Counted from the stretch's first letter, positions 1 to 10,039 are shown. The stretch is DNA of 64,000 bases from Lentisphaera araneosa HTCC2155 (GCF_000170755.1 NZ_ABCK01000004.1:248001-312000); one strand, 5' to 3'. Numbers and translations: made by a program. The notes: generated by a model not told the origin, from the letters alone.

Positions 1-1
1 T

Positions 2-532
2 AAAAAAGCCTTTCGTTCTGCCCTCGTGGTCAAGGGAAGGTATCCCTACGCCATCATTATCGATGATTACCAAAAAGACGAAAAACAAAGACTCTACGAA
101 TGGGTCGGCAACTTTGATATGGGCACAGTAGAAATGATTGAGAATAGTGAAAATAGCATCAGGCTCAAAAAGAAAGGCGAAGTCGACAAGGCTAATGAGC
201 TCTTGGTCCTTGCCCTGCAAGCCGATGGCCTAACTAAGAAACCTGAACTGCTCAACTCCAAACTTGGAACTGATCCTAGCAACCCCACTAAGGGCACCAA
301 GGTGAGTCAAATCCGCATCACGGCAAAAAGTGTTAACCCACGTTTTAAGACCCTACTTTATCCCTATGAAAAAGGGACACCACAACCTAAGTTAAAGTGG
401 AGTGGCCAAACGCTAACGGTCACCATTGCTAATCAGGTCGATAAAATCACTTTTGCAGAAGATGAGAACGGAATCACGCAAGTCGATATCCAGGATATGT
501 CTCAAACTCAAAACCAAATCATTATTCAGTAA
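2..532 (+). CDS. Heparinase II/III-like protein, C-terminal part (runs in from the left edge)
   Basis: The reading frame is open from the first bases of the window, so the gene starts upstream and only about 176 C-terminal residues are visible. The sequence FRSALVVKGRYPYAIIIDDY aligns with the YRTALFARGNHPYIIIADDF stretch of the complete downstream gene at 554-4822. The part seen is therefore the C-terminal beta-sandwich of a heparinase II/III-like polysaccharide lyase. The catalytic alpha/alpha toroid would lie off the window. The stop is only 21 bases before the next gene start, so the two paralogues probably form a tandem pair in one operon. Unlike the neighbour, this copy has no hydrophobic C-terminal segment. 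The family call rests on the neighbour and substrate is unknown. Confidence 0.75.
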   Translation, partial: KKAFRSALVVKGRYPYAIIIDDYQKDEKQRLYEWVGNFDMGTVEMIENSENSIRLKKKGEVDKANELLVLALQADGLTKKPELLNSKLGTDPSNPTKGTKVSQIRITAKSVNPRFKTLLYPYEKGTPQPKLKWSGQTLTVTIANQVDKITFAEDENGITQVDIQDMSQTQNQIIIQ

Positions 533-553
533 TTAAAAAGCTTGGAATTATTC

Positions 554-3500
554 ATGAAAATACTTAAAAATCTTTTTTATTCAGCACTCTGCCTAGTCCT
601 ACCCATGGCCTTATCTGCTGAAGACTCATTACTCCTCAATTGGAAATTTGATTCACCCTACGAATTCGGAGCTTTTGAATACGATGCTTCCGGTCGCGGT
701 AATGATGGCGTGGTACACTGGGATCGAATTGGTAGCTACGGTGGACTTCATTGGCAGAGCAAAGAGGGTTTTTTAAAAGGATCAGCTCATTTGCCCCGAG
801 GAGTAAGGGGTACTATATCCACTAAGAAAACTCTTTCTCTACCTCAGAATTGGACCATGTCTTTATTATTTAAGCCCTTGGATGATAAAACTCGCTTTGA
901 TCATATGATTAGCTTTCATAGTTCTCATGACTCCAAGAAGAATATTTTATCTTTAGGTCAGCACCACAGCTTTCGCATTAATTTAGACAATGATGGCAAA
1001 CAGCAGATCCTTGGCTTCTTCAAAGACAAAATGAGTTCTAAGCAATGGAATCATTTGGCATTGGTTTATGAAACTGAACAAGTCACTTTTTATCTAAATG
1101 GTAAAGCACAAACTGTGAAGCATACAAGTCCCTGGAATCCTTCTACAAAATTTAAGCTCTCACTCTCTGGTCTTAATGGCTCTCCACACAACCGCTCCGA
1201 AGGCAACTTCGATGAATTCAGACTTTACAGCAGTGCACTAAATGCTGATCAAATCAAACAATTGGCCACAAAAGATTTTTACGTAAAAGAAAAAACTATT
1301 CCCATTGCAGATCCTGGTATGGGCTACACAACTTTCCTTAAAGAAGGATCATGGTTCAGCTCCTCAAAAGCACAATTTAAAATGCAGGGAACTGAGCTTA
1401 TAAAAGGAAATAATGCTGGAGAAACTAAATTTCAGTGGAGCATTATGCAGCAACCCAAAGGTGCGAAAGGGAAGTTTGCGGATGCTAGTGATCCCAAGAC
1501 AATTTTCTCGACTAATAAAATCGGTGACTACAAGTTTAAACTGACGACTTCAAACGAAGCTGGCAAAGACGAAAAACTAGTCAATGGAGTCGTTTTCGCC
1601 AAAGATAAGGGCCCCAAGAGCGCGAAGCTTTACACCCTCCCCCCTGACCGTATTGAAGGACATATGGTCGCTTATCACCCAGATAGAGCGGCAGCTTTAA
1701 ACAATAAAAAACTCAAGCCGATCTCATACTGGTCTTTTGATAAGATCGAAAATAATGAATTCTCGGCTCTTGGTTCTAAAGCACATGCACTAAGTCTTGA
1801 TAAAAAGAACATAGAGCTAGTTGAGAACGGCAAATTTGGCAAGGCTATCAAAATTCTCAATGGCCCTTTATCGCTAGGTCAATTCGATGAACTAAAAAAT
1901 GAATTTTCTGCCTCTTTCTGGGTCTATCACGGCGAAGGAAAAATAGGAGGGGATCTGCTTAAGATCCAAGCAGAAAACGGTAAGCATTACTGGAATAATC
2001 ACTATCGAAAATATCGTCTAGATCCAGAAGGCACTGGACTGGTTGACATCATTGTTAAATGGTGGCAGGGATCAACAAGTGTTAAACCAAATAAACGTTG
2101 GAGCCACTATGTTTTTACCTATGCCAAAACTGGCAATGTTAAAAAACTCTATGTAGATGGTCGTTTAGCGGTCTATAGCCTCCACCCACTTGAAAAAGAT
2201 GCCTCGGGAAAAGCCTCTTTACTATGCAACCTTAAGGGTGCCATTATCGACGATTATGCCCTCTACGATACGACCTTAAATAACGAAGAGGTCGCCGCAA
2301 TCTACAAGAGTCCCACAGGTGCTTTAGCGCTTAAAGACCGCATCGTTTATGACCCCTACACGTCTCGTGTTTATAGAGACGACTTTATCGCAAAAAACTT
2401 TCCGAAACCCACACCGACTTATCAAACTGAACACTTTTCCGAAGATAGATTCGATGGCAAGGAGCTCTCCCCATATACCCATCCTCGCCTAAATATGACC
2501 ATGAATGATTTACCGCGTATTCGGGAATCATTTCTAAAGAGTCGTCACGGAAACAATAACCATTCATTTATGTATCTATATACTAGAACTCAATTTGGTC
2601 ATGATCTTAGCAATTATACTCCCAACTCCAAGCTGGTAGATAAAAAGCCTCAATATGCCCAAAAAGATGCCTTTACAATCGACGGAAAATATGTTTTTAA
2701 TGAGCATAGCCACAGTTCCAGCGCCCGTATTGCCTTAGCTTTGGAAGCTTTACTTAAAGCTGATACTAAATTAGCTCGTAAGCTTATAGAGCAAATGATC
2801 ATTTCCGCAAAACTACAACAACAAACTATTGATTACTGGCGTAGTCAAAATAATCCGGGTTGGCAACATGCTTATCACAATATTCTTGGACGACGTTCAA
2901 CTCAAATCATGTATGACTACCTCTATAATTGGATGACTGAAGATGAGAAAAGGACGATACGCAAAGTCATTGCCACTGCCACAGCAGGAAATTGGAGTAT
3001 TGGAATGTACGCTATGCCCGCTCTTTACGCCAATCGCTCAAACTGGCAGGCATGGATCACCGGCGATATGCTCATAGCTCTGCAATCCATTTATGGTGAA
3101 GATGGTTTCTGTCAATTTACTTATGATCAAGCAGCTCAAGCAGTAAATAATTGTGCCGAAATCATGAACGACCCTGAATCAGGAGCTCACTATGAGGGTA
3201 TGGGGAAAAGCAACATCAACTCGACTCAAATGTCCGTTCTTTCACGCATGCAGCCTAAAGGTGAGAAAATCATTTCAAGTAAAGCCCTGTATAATAATGT
3301 AGCTAAATTTCATCTCCATATTGGTCTACCTTGGACTCACAAAACAGTCATGTATGATCAAAAAAATGGTGGCAATGCCGGTATCCCTAGTGCACCAATT
3401 AATGTACTGCATTATGCATATCCAAACGATCCCATAATCAACTACCTCAAACACACAATAGATGATGGAGCACGCTCTTATACACAACACCGACCTAGTA

Positions 3501-4822
3501 CTTTTGGCCAGGAATCATGGATGATTTCTTCTGTTTATACTCAGGACTGGAAAGGCCCAGACAATCTACAAGAGCACCTAAAACAAGCGGTCAAAGAAGC
3601 CGGTGAACCCCTAGCTTACTTTAGTGACTTTCGCGGTCAAATGATCAGTCGCAGTAGCTGGGAAAAAGATGCACTGCAACTCAATTTCGTCCCACGTGTT
3701 ATCAAAGGTGGTCATTCAGCACCAACCAAGGGCTACTTTGTTGTCAATGCCCTCGAACGTCAGTGGTTTGAATTTCGCAGTAGGGCTAACCAGCACAGCC
3801 GTACCAACTCCTGTATCACAGTTGATGGTGAAGGACAAGATGGAACTATGGCTCGCTCATTAAACTATAGCGGCGCTGCAGAAAATAAAAATGCACAATT
3901 TGACATTCTCAGCAGTGAACTCACAGGATCATATCGTCAAATTGACAACAAGTGGCCAAATCTCAACTACACGCGCTTAAAACCCGACCCTCGCCCTTGG
4001 TTTGATATGCCCAAGCAATACCTTACTCATTGGTACCTCGGAGATCGTCCTTATGCTCCAGTTTATGATGACTACGATCAATTTGATCCTGTCAATTATA
4101 AAGGCAAACAGGAGTTCGAATACGCCTACAGAACCGCCCTTTTTGCTCGTGGTAATCACCCTTACATCATCATTGCCGATGATTTTAAAAAGGATAACAA
4201 AGAACGCGAGTACATATGGCATGCCGCTCTTCCCGATGATCTAAAGAAAAATATGGCGCTCCATAAAATCAATGGCGACACCGCTATTTTGACTGATCCA
4301 AAAGATCCATCAAAACATCTCATGGTAAAAATGTTTGGCTACAAAGGCAAAGGTGAATTTGTGCTTGAACATATTTTGCCAACTCAGGATGTGGATCGCG
4401 CTAAAATGAATCTGACAACTGAACAAATGCCACATAACCTAAAATTTAAAAACAAAACAGCTACGGCCTCTTTTCGAGTAATTATCTACCCCTTTAAGGA
4501 CGGCGACCCCCTACCCGAAATTGCTGAGACCGCAAATTCTTTCACCATCACCATTGGCAATCAAAAAGATTCATTTACAGAAGAATCTAAAGCTAATGGA
4601 CATAAACTACTTAAGCCCCGTAGACAAACTGGTCTAGCAAATAAAGAAAATGACAATCACGAAAGTAGCATTGCTCTCGTCAGCCTCACTAAATCTAAAA
4701 AACCACAGCAAGATCTGCAACAAACACTTATGAATATGGACGACAAAAAACTTTTCAAGGGACTAGGTACACTATCGGCCATTATTATGGTCGGTTTTTT
4801 TATCATTCGCAGTAAAATTTAA
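554..4822 (+). CDS. Large secreted LamG-LamG-heparinase II/III-like polysaccharide lyase
   Basis: This gene encodes about 1422 residues with an N-terminal signal peptide (MKILKN, then a hydrophobic stretch to ALSAEDS). A TTG at 542 is possible, but the ATG at 554 gives a normal signal peptide. Residues about 25-240 and 385-585 are two concanavalin A-like (LamG) domains, each ending in a D-[ED]-[FY] plus ALN/TLN...QI/EV pattern. A PKD/Ig-like stretch lies between them. Residues about 640-1340 resemble heparinase II/III: a helical toroid with HSHSSSAR, WQHAYHN and HYEGMGKS, then a beta-sandwich containing GGHSAPTKGYF. The last 23 residues form a hydrophobic segment followed by RSKI, which suggests a C-terminal membrane or sorting anchor. 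Such enzymes eliminate uronic-acid-containing or sulfated glycans outside the cytoplasm. The LamG domains probably bind substrate. Specificity cannot be read from sequence. Confidence 0.8.
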   Translation: MKILKNLFYSALCLVLPMALSAEDSLLLNWKFDSPYEFGAFEYDASGRGNDGVVHWDRIGSYGGLHWQSKEGFLKGSAHLPRGVRGTISTKKTLSLPQNWTMSLLFKPLDDKTRFDHMISFHSSHDSKKNILSLGQHHSFRINLDNDGKQQILGFFKDKMSSKQWNHLALVYETEQVTFYLNGKAQTVKHTSPWNPSTKFKLSLSGLNGSPHNRSEGNFDEFRLYSSALNADQIKQLATKDFYVKEKTIPIADPGMGYTTFLKEGSWFSSSKAQFKMQGTELIKGNNAGETKFQWSIMQQPKGAKGKFADASDPKTIFSTNKIGDYKFKLTTSNEAGKDEKLVNGVVFAKDKGPKSAKLYTLPPDRIEGHMVAYHPDRAAALNNKKLKPISYWSFDKIENNEFSALGSKAHALSLDKKNIELVENGKFGKAIKILNGPLSLGQFDELKNEFSASFWVYHGEGKIGGDLLKIQAENGKHYWNNHYRKYRLDPEGTGLVDIIVKWWQGSTSVKPNKRWSHYVFTYAKTGNVKKLYVDGRLAVYSLHPLEKDASGKASLLCNLKGAIIDDYALYDTTLNNEEVAAIYKSPTGALALKDRIVYDPYTSRVYRDDFIAKNFPKPTPTYQTEHFSEDRFDGKELSPYTHPRLNMTMNDLPRIRESFLKSRHGNNNHSFMYLYTRTQFGHDLSNYTPNSKLVDKKPQYAQKDAFTIDGKYVFNEHSHSSSARIALALEALLKADTKLARKLIEQMIISAKLQQQTIDYWRSQNNPGWQHAYHNILGRRSTQIMYDYLYNWMTEDEKRTIRKVIATATAGNWSIGMYAMPALYANRSNWQAWITGDMLIALQSIYGEDGFCQFTYDQAAQAVNNCAEIMNDPESGAHYEGMGKSNINSTQMSVLSRMQPKGEKIISSKALYNNVAKFHLHIGLPWTHKTVMYDQKNGGNAGIPSAPINVLHYAYPNDPIINYLKHTIDDGARSYTQHRPSTFGQESWMISSVYTQDWKGPDNLQEHLKQAVKEAGEPLAYFSDFRGQMISRSSWEKDALQLNFVPRVIKGGHSAPTKGYFVVNALERQWFEFRSRANQHSRTNSCITVDGEGQDGTMARSLNYSGAAENKNAQFDILSSELTGSYRQIDNKWPNLNYTRLKPDPRPWFDMPKQYLTHWYLGDRPYAPVYDDYDQFDPVNYKGKQEFEYAYRTALFARGNHPYIIIADDFKKDNKEREYIWHAALPDDLKKNMALHKINGDTAILTDPKDPSKHLMVKMFGYKGKGEFVLEHILPTQDVDRAKMNLTTEQMPHNLKFKNKTATASFRVIIYPFKDGDPLPEIAETANSFTITIGNQKDSFTEESKANGHKLLKPRRQTGLANKENDNHESSIALVSLTKSKKPQQDLQQTLMNMDDKKLFKGLGTLSAIIMVGFFIIRSKI

Positions 4823-4985
4823 TAGCTCGGATTGTGGCTAAGAAATGGCACAAACCAAAAAGAATCTCTATATAATACTATCTATAAACTATTAAAATAC
4901 ATTAAATTATAAATAATTATCACTCAAGTCTTGAATCGCGTTCACATAAATACAAAATTATATTTAAAGCATAGGAAAGTAAATA

Positions 4986-5825
4986 ATGAAAAAACGGCAT
5001 ATAAGTTTAATAGAAATTCTTGTGGTAGTTGCCATTATTGGTATTTTAGCTTCCTTACTTTTGCCATCATTAGGTAAAGCTCGAGCTAAGGCGCGTCAGG
5101 TAACTTGCGTGAACAATCTCAAACAAACTGCGCTAACAATTTTTTTATATGCCGGCGATAATGACGATACGATGATGGACCACATGCTCAATCCTGGCAA
5201 CCAAAATGGTTACAATGGCTTTGACCTCTGGAGTTGGCATTACATGAATACTCCCAATGAAATGCCCTACTGTCCCAACACTCTAGAATTTGTTGAAAAT
5301 ACCCCTAGCTCAATTGCTGTAGATAGCATTAGTCCTTTATCCGTCAGTATTGGTACCGGTGGAACTATGGGAGATGTACAAAGCATTAAATCGTATTTCG
5401 CTAACAACTGGCGCCCGGGTGATTCCCCTACGAGTTATAGTCAATTAGCTCGTTCAAAGGCGGGTCTTTTTAAAGCTACTTACCCCCTTAAGCTTAATGA
5501 GGTAGAAAATGACACTATCGCTGTTTACGAAAATTATCGCCGAGGATCCGGTGGGGCCGATGCCGTTGATTATCCAGGGCAATTCGGCATCAAAGGCTTT
5601 GCCTTCAATATGATCACTACCGGCTACCATGACAACCGTGGTTTAAACGTTGCTGCTATTGATGGCTCTGTCAGTTTCATCAAAACAAATTCTTTGATTA
5701 GTTCTCCTGAGTACCAACTCTCCACGGGAGGAACTTGGCAAACAAATGAAATTGGCCACTTTATTCAAAGTGGTATAGACAATATTGTACCCACTGGCAC
5801 TAAGTGGAACTGGAACGATAATTAA
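4986..5825 (+). CDS. Prepilin-like secreted protein (type II secretion pseudopilin / DUF1559-like)
   Basis: This 279-residue protein starts with a prepilin N-terminal methylation segment. SLIEILVVVAIIGILASLLL has the conserved Glu at residue 10, a single hydrophobic helix, and then KARAKARQ. The C-terminal body contains GFAFNMITTGYHDNRGLNVAAIDGSV, recalling the H-x-G and DGSV endings of the large PVC family of prepilin-like proteins. The residue before the predicted cleavage site is His rather than the usual Gly. AGGAAAG lies just upstream of the ATG and supports this start. These proteins are thought to be processed by prepilin peptidase and exported or surface-assembled. Their exact role in Lentisphaera-like bacteria is unknown. 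It follows the lyase gene by 163 bases on the same strand. Confidence 0.75.
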   Translation: MKKRHISLIEILVVVAIIGILASLLLPSLGKARAKARQVTCVNNLKQTALTIFLYAGDNDDTMMDHMLNPGNQNGYNGFDLWSWHYMNTPNEMPYCPNTLEFVENTPSSIAVDSISPLSVSIGTGGTMGDVQSIKSYFANNWRPGDSPTSYSQLARSKAGLFKATYPLKLNEVENDTIAVYENYRRGSGGADAVDYPGQFGIKGFAFNMITTGYHDNRGLNVAAIDGSVSFIKTNSLISSPEYQLSTGGTWQTNEIGHFIQSGIDNIVPTGTKWNWNDN

Positions 5826-5861
5826 AAGATTTGCTTGTTTATAGAATTAGCGTACCAGGTT

Positions 5862-5893
5862 GCAGGTAGCAGGTAGCAGGTAGCAGGTAGCAG
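5862..5893. repeat. 7-bp tandem repeat (GCAGGTA, about 4.6 copies)
   Basis: The heptamer GCAGGTA is repeated four times perfectly, followed by GCAG. It lies 37 bases after the stop of the prepilin-like gene in the repeat-rich 5826-6522 intergenic region. It is a simple sequence repeat likely to vary in copy number. Confidence 0.9.
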
Positions 5894-5984
5894 ATTAAAA
5901 ATTGAGAATTAACAATTAAAAATTGTTTTTCCCACACCTGCCAAAAGATTTCTAGTAAACTAATTTTTTAACTCATTTCTATAT

Positions 5985-6425
5985 AAAATGAGTCCTGAAG
6001 GGACGCCACAATAATAGCCTAGGGTCGTGACCCTAGGAATACCATATACAATAAAATGAGTCCTGAAGGGACGCCACAATAATAGCCTGGGGTCGTGACC
6101 CTAGGAATACCATATACAATAAAATGAGTCCTGAAGGGACGCCACAATAATAGCCTAGGGTCGTGACCCTAGGAATACCATATACAATAAAATGAGTCCT
6201 GAAGGGACGCCACAATAATAGCCTAGGGTCGTGACCCTAGGAATACCATATACAATAAAATGAGTCCTGAAGGGACGCCACAACAATAGCCTAGGGTCGT
6301 GACCCTAGGAATACCATATACAATAAAATGAGTCCTGAAGAGACGCCACAATAATAGCCTAGGGTCGTGACCCTAGGAATACCATAAACAATAAATCGGA
6401 ACCCTGTAGGGCTGACACATAATTA
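5985..6425. repeat. Tandem array of six 68-bp units, each with two hairpins, plus a degenerate seventh
   Basis: Units begin with AAAATGAG at 5985, 6053, 6121, 6189, 6257 and 6325, an exact 68-base period. A diverged seventh unit starts at 6393. Each unit contains a small hairpin GTCC-TGAA-GGAC-like element and a strong palindrome with arms CCTAGGGTC and GACCCTAGG separated by GT. Copies differ by only a few bases: one G for A at the palindrome in copy 2, ACAAC for ACAAT in copy 5, GAAGAGAC for GAAGGGAC in copy 6. There are no unique spacers, so it is not a CRISPR array. It fills most of the gap between two convergent genes. The reverse-strand open frame through it is a by-product of the repeat. 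Confidence 0.93.
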
Positions 6426-6522
6426 ACAAAAGATAATTAAAAATTGTTTTGCTCGACGGACCCAAGATTATTGACTCATAGTTCAAGATTACACATCACT
6501 AAGTGAGCGACCCGAAGGCCTA

Positions 6523-7320
6523 TCAATCTTTAACAGTACACTTGCGATCTAAGTGGGTATAACCGCCATCGGCATAGATAATTTGCCCTGTGGTATGAGA
6601 CGAGCGACTTGAGGCAATAAATACAGTAAGGTCAGCTAATTCCTCTGCCGTAGTCATTCTTTCACCGAGAGGAATCATACTCGTAATACGGCGCTCCTCT
6701 TCTTCTGGATTGGGAAGTCTATCTAGGCAGCTGCGATAAAGTGGAGTCATGCATTCAGCAGGAATAATTGAATTAACTCTAATTCCCTTCATTCTAAACT
6801 CCAGTGCCCACTCTCTAGTAAGGGCATTGACTGCACCTTTGGCGGCGGCATAACCCGTCGCATTACCTTGGCCAGTCTCAGCCACTTTGGAACCAATATT
6901 AACAATATTGCCTCTAGATTTTTCAAGATGAGGAAAAGCGTAATGAACCAGCTCGAAAACTTGAATTAAATTCGTATTTAATGACTGCTTAAATTTGTCT
7001 AATGAGTCATCGATATTACAGCCATCATTAACGCCCGCATTGTTAACAAGAACGTCAATTTGACCAAAGGTCTCAACTGTCTGGCTAATAATCTTTTGGC
7101 ATATTCCTGGACTGGTAAGATCGCCCTCTATATAAAGAACTTCACTTATATCTTTTAATTTTTCCACGAACTCCGATGCCATTGCAGAAGGACGACTGGC
7201 GATAACTAGCTTAGCACCTTCAGCTGCAAAAGATTGTGAAATAGCCGCGCCAATCCCTTTAGCACCACCAGTAACTATAACCACTTTATCTGTTAAATTA
7301 AGATCCAAAATTTGCTCCAA
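6523..7320 (-). CDS. SDR family dehydrogenase, L-fucose dehydrogenase-like
   Basis: This 265-residue short-chain dehydrogenase has the NAD(P)-binding TGGAKGIG motif at 17-24, NNAG at 93-96, catalytic Ser144, Tyr157 and Lys161 (GYAAAKG), and a DGGYTHLDR C-terminus. The combination of NNAGVNDG, TGQGN, REWA, IPAE-MTPLYR and SHTTG closely recalls bacterial L-fucose dehydrogenase (FucDH, forming L-fuconolactone). It is not typical of fatty-acid or steroid SDRs. It would act in the cytoplasm in the non-phosphorylative oxidation of L-fucose or a similar 6-deoxy sugar. It lies 39 bases downstream of the Kelch-SSS transporter on the same strand, so uptake and first oxidation are probably co-transcribed. 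The match is from memory of the family, so the sugar should be treated as probable. Confidence 0.8.
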   Translation of the reverse strand: MEQILDLNLTDKVVIVTGGAKGIGAAISQSFAAEGAKLVIASRPSAMASEFVEKLKDISEVLYIEGDLTSPGICQKIISQTVETFGQIDVLVNNAGVNDGCNIDDSLDKFKQSLNTNLIQVFELVHYAFPHLEKSRGNIVNIGSKVAETGQGNATGYAAAKGAVNALTREWALEFRMKGIRVNSIIPAECMTPLYRSCLDRLPNPEEEERRITSMIPLGERMTTAEELADLTVFIASSRSSHTTGQIIYADGGYTHLDRKCTVKD

Positions 7321-7359
7321 ATATTTAATAAAAATAATCGACCATTAGTGCCTAATAAA

Positions 7360-9873
7360 TTAAGCTTCTACTGCTTTAGGCTCAAGATTTGCGCTTTTCT
7401 GATCATCTTCCTCAGAAGGATACATATCCCACAGCGTCAAGCCCCTAAGATCCCTCTTCTTTCCGGGAAGAATAAAGCTACTAAAATAACCAAAAAACAG
7501 GCAGCTTAAAGTAGAAAAAACGGCAAATGATGACCAGTGAATTGTACTATAATTTTTTAGTAAAAGCGAAACAATGATACTCGCCGCAACACCCACAACT
7601 GCTCCACCACAGTTGGTGCGCCGAGTGAATACACCAAGGATAGCTACACCGATAAAGCCACCCGATAAAACTGCGCAAATCTCGGCCCAAACTTGCATCA
7701 AAGCTGGTGTATCTATTCTAGATAAAATCAGAGCTGAACTGGTCCCTATTGCGCCTAAAGCAAAAGTAGAAATCTTCATAATTTTCAAGGCTTTCTGCTC
7801 GTCGGGATTTTTACTAAAGCGCTTATAAAAGTCTTCAGAAATTAAAACGGCACAGCTATTCATGCTACTAGATAGTGTCGACATCGATGCCGCAAATAAA
7901 GCCGCAATTATGAGCCCCACCAAACCCACGGGAAGTTGTTGGACAATGAATAAGGGAACCATGCTATCATTTTTCATCATCACATCCATTTTATCAGGGA
8001 AAGTCGCAAAGTAGGCAAATAAGCTTAATCCTGCAAAACCGGCGAGCAAGGCCACGACAATACTGCATGCCGTCATTGCTCCAGCCAACTTTGGAACATC
8101 TTTTTCTGGTGTACAAAGTATGCGCTGAGCTAGGGATTGATCTGAAACAAAGTTCATTTGCACTATGATTGTATTTAAAGCAAAAAAGATAAACAAGGGC
8201 AAGGACATATCGCTACTAAATAAAAAGGCATTGAGCTTGTGGTTCGCCTGATTGACTTCATAAAAAGTTGTGAAGCCCTCGGGCAAAGCCCATATCCCAA
8301 AAACGGCTATAATCAAGAGGCCAAGGAGCATCATGCCTCCCTGCATAACATCGGACCAAATCACTGCCTCAAAGCCACCAAAACAAGTATACAAAGTCGT
8401 TAAGCCACCCATGAGTAAAATACTGAGCATAATATCTAAGCCAGTTACAGCACTAATCGCTAGGGCAGGCAAGAGCATAACGACACTCATTCGCCCCGCT
8501 AATTGATAAGTAATATTCTGAATACTACCCACTATGCGCAAACTCTTACCAAAACGCAATTCCATGTATTCAAAGGTAGAAGTGATTTTCAAACGTCTGA
8601 GTAAGGGATAGGTCAAATAAGCTGAAACAAAGAAAGCGGGAATAATTAACAAGACTCCACTCACGTGTACCAAGCTCGTGGCCGCCACCAAGGCTGGTAT
8701 TGCCATGAAACTGATAGAACTTGCTGCTGTGGCAAACATCGATATACCTGCGGCCCACCACTTAACCCCACGATTACCAAGGGCATACTCCTCTGCTGTA
8801 TCTTGTTTCTTAGCAAAAAACACGCCTATACCGGCCATGATAATGAAGTAGACAACTATCACCGCATAATCAATAGCACCTAAGCTTTTGACGACTCTTT
8901 GAACTTGAATTCCTAGGACTTTTTCTTGAATTTTTCCTTCACTATTGCGACCACCGCATAACAAAAAAGTATCATTCTGCTTAATTAAAAAAGCATTTGT
9001 TCGCGCTTCCATGTCAACAGACTCTGTCATCCATGTATTACTCATATTGTGATAAAAGTAAACCTGCTTGGATAGCTCACTTTTCTCATTTGATTTAATG
9101 CTCTCTCCTCCGAGTAATAGGATATGAGATTGCCCCAATTTCGCTACACAGTTATTTGATAAAGTTTGAGGAATTGGCGCTAATTCCCGCCAGCCTTTCT
9201 TGATCTGCCCATCAATCGGGGCAAGACGAAACCCCATGACATTATTAGTACTTACGACCACACCTGCTTGATCAAAAACCTTACCGCCAATGAACAATAA
9301 TTCTTCAAAACCTTCGATGACACTGGGGGAATAAACAGCCTCGGGTAAATCATCAAGCTTTTCCCAGGCTTTGGTGTCTGAAGAAAAATTGTAACGAATG
9401 GCTTTCTTCGAGGCTTCATTAGCGTAAACAGATTCTAGTCCACCACAGACATAAAGAGCACCTTTAAATACACTCGCACCTGCATTCAAAACCCCATGAG
9501 GCATGTCTGGCAGAGGATTTAGTTGAAGCTTATCTCCCACTAGACTCAAGTCAAAAACTTTTTTACTCTGCTGGCCTGCAATAATACCACCTACAATATA
9601 GATCTTGTCCACGCCCTCGGCATAGGCTGCAAATTTTGGCAATTCTGTAAAATCCTGAGCTTCCCAAGAATTATTTTTTTTATAAGAAATTGTGTTGTTT
9701 TCAGGATCTATAATAACTGGTATTTCGCCAAGCTGATATACTAAGGAGTTTTTACTGAGTGAACCAAAACTAAAATCAGATGGCTCAATAATTAAATGTT
9801 GGTCTGCCGCATTTAGCGGGACAAAACACATTAGACAAAGCAAGAAGCTTAGTTGTTTATAAAATTTACTCAT
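7360..9873 (-). CDS. Kelch-propeller / sodium:solute symporter fusion protein
   Basis: This 837-residue fusion has a signal peptide at residues 1-22. Residues about 40-325 are a Kelch-type propeller with repeated GG blades (IYIVGG, LYVCGG, LLFIGG, LLLGGE, FLLCGG). Residues about 335-810 are an SSS-family Na+/solute symporter with about 13 membrane segments, including GNRGVKWWAAGISMFATAASSISFM split by the first helices. Propeller-SSS fusions of this type are known in Bacteroidetes and Planctomycetes. There the extracytoplasmic propeller resembles the cyclically permuted NanM-type sugar mutarotase. A mutarotase feeding the right anomer into the symporter is a reasonable inference. With the FucDH-like gene immediately downstream and an RbsD/FucU gene nearby, the substrate may be fucose or a similar sugar. 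Confidence 0.85.
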   Translation of the reverse strand: MSKFYKQLSFLLCLMCFVPLNAADQHLIIEPSDFSFGSLSKNSLVYQLGEIPVIIDPENNTISYKKNNSWEAQDFTELPKFAAYAEGVDKIYIVGGIIAGQQSKKVFDLSLVGDKLQLNPLPDMPHGVLNAGASVFKGALYVCGGLESVYANEASKKAIRYNFSSDTKAWEKLDDLPEAVYSPSVIEGFEELLFIGGKVFDQAGVVVSTNNVMGFRLAPIDGQIKKGWRELAPIPQTLSNNCVAKLGQSHILLLGGESIKSNEKSELSKQVYFYHNMSNTWMTESVDMEARTNAFLIKQNDTFLLCGGRNSEGKIQEKVLGIQVQRVVKSLGAIDYAVIVVYFIIMAGIGVFFAKKQDTAEEYALGNRGVKWWAAGISMFATAASSISFMAIPALVAATSLVHVSGVLLIIPAFFVSAYLTYPLLRRLKITSTFEYMELRFGKSLRIVGSIQNITYQLAGRMSVVMLLPALAISAVTGLDIMLSILLMGGLTTLYTCFGGFEAVIWSDVMQGGMMLLGLLIIAVFGIWALPEGFTTFYEVNQANHKLNAFLFSSDMSLPLFIFFALNTIIVQMNFVSDQSLAQRILCTPEKDVPKLAGAMTACSIVVALLAGFAGLSLFAYFATFPDKMDVMMKNDSMVPLFIVQQLPVGLVGLIIAALFAASMSTLSSSMNSCAVLISEDFYKRFSKNPDEQKALKIMKISTFALGAIGTSSALILSRIDTPALMQVWAEICAVLSGGFIGVAILGVFTRRTNCGGAVVGVAASIIVSLLLKNYSTIHWSSFAVFSTLSCLFFGYFSSFILPGKKRDLRGLTLWDMYPSEEDDQKSANLEPKAVEA

Positions 9874-10039
9874 ATATTTATCCTATAAATTAATCATTAT
9901 ACCTTGTATAAAACCCCATAGCTAGAAAAGAAAAAAAATGACTATATAAAAAGCTTTCAAGTTTATTAAAAATACATATTATCATACATTAATCTCCAAG
10001 TGCCATTAGTCAATAACTAAGGACAAAGATTAAGTGATT

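Noticed and set aside
4823-4985. Small gene or RNA before the prepilin-like gene
   Set aside because: Only AT-rich leader sequence was seen, with no open frame or stable hairpin.
6033-6215. Minus-strand open frame of 60 codons
   Set aside because: It runs through the 68-bp tandem array and simply repeats the translated unit. No start site or homology.
5985-6392. CRISPR array
   Set aside because: Units are contiguous 68-bp copies without unique spacers, and there are no cas genes.
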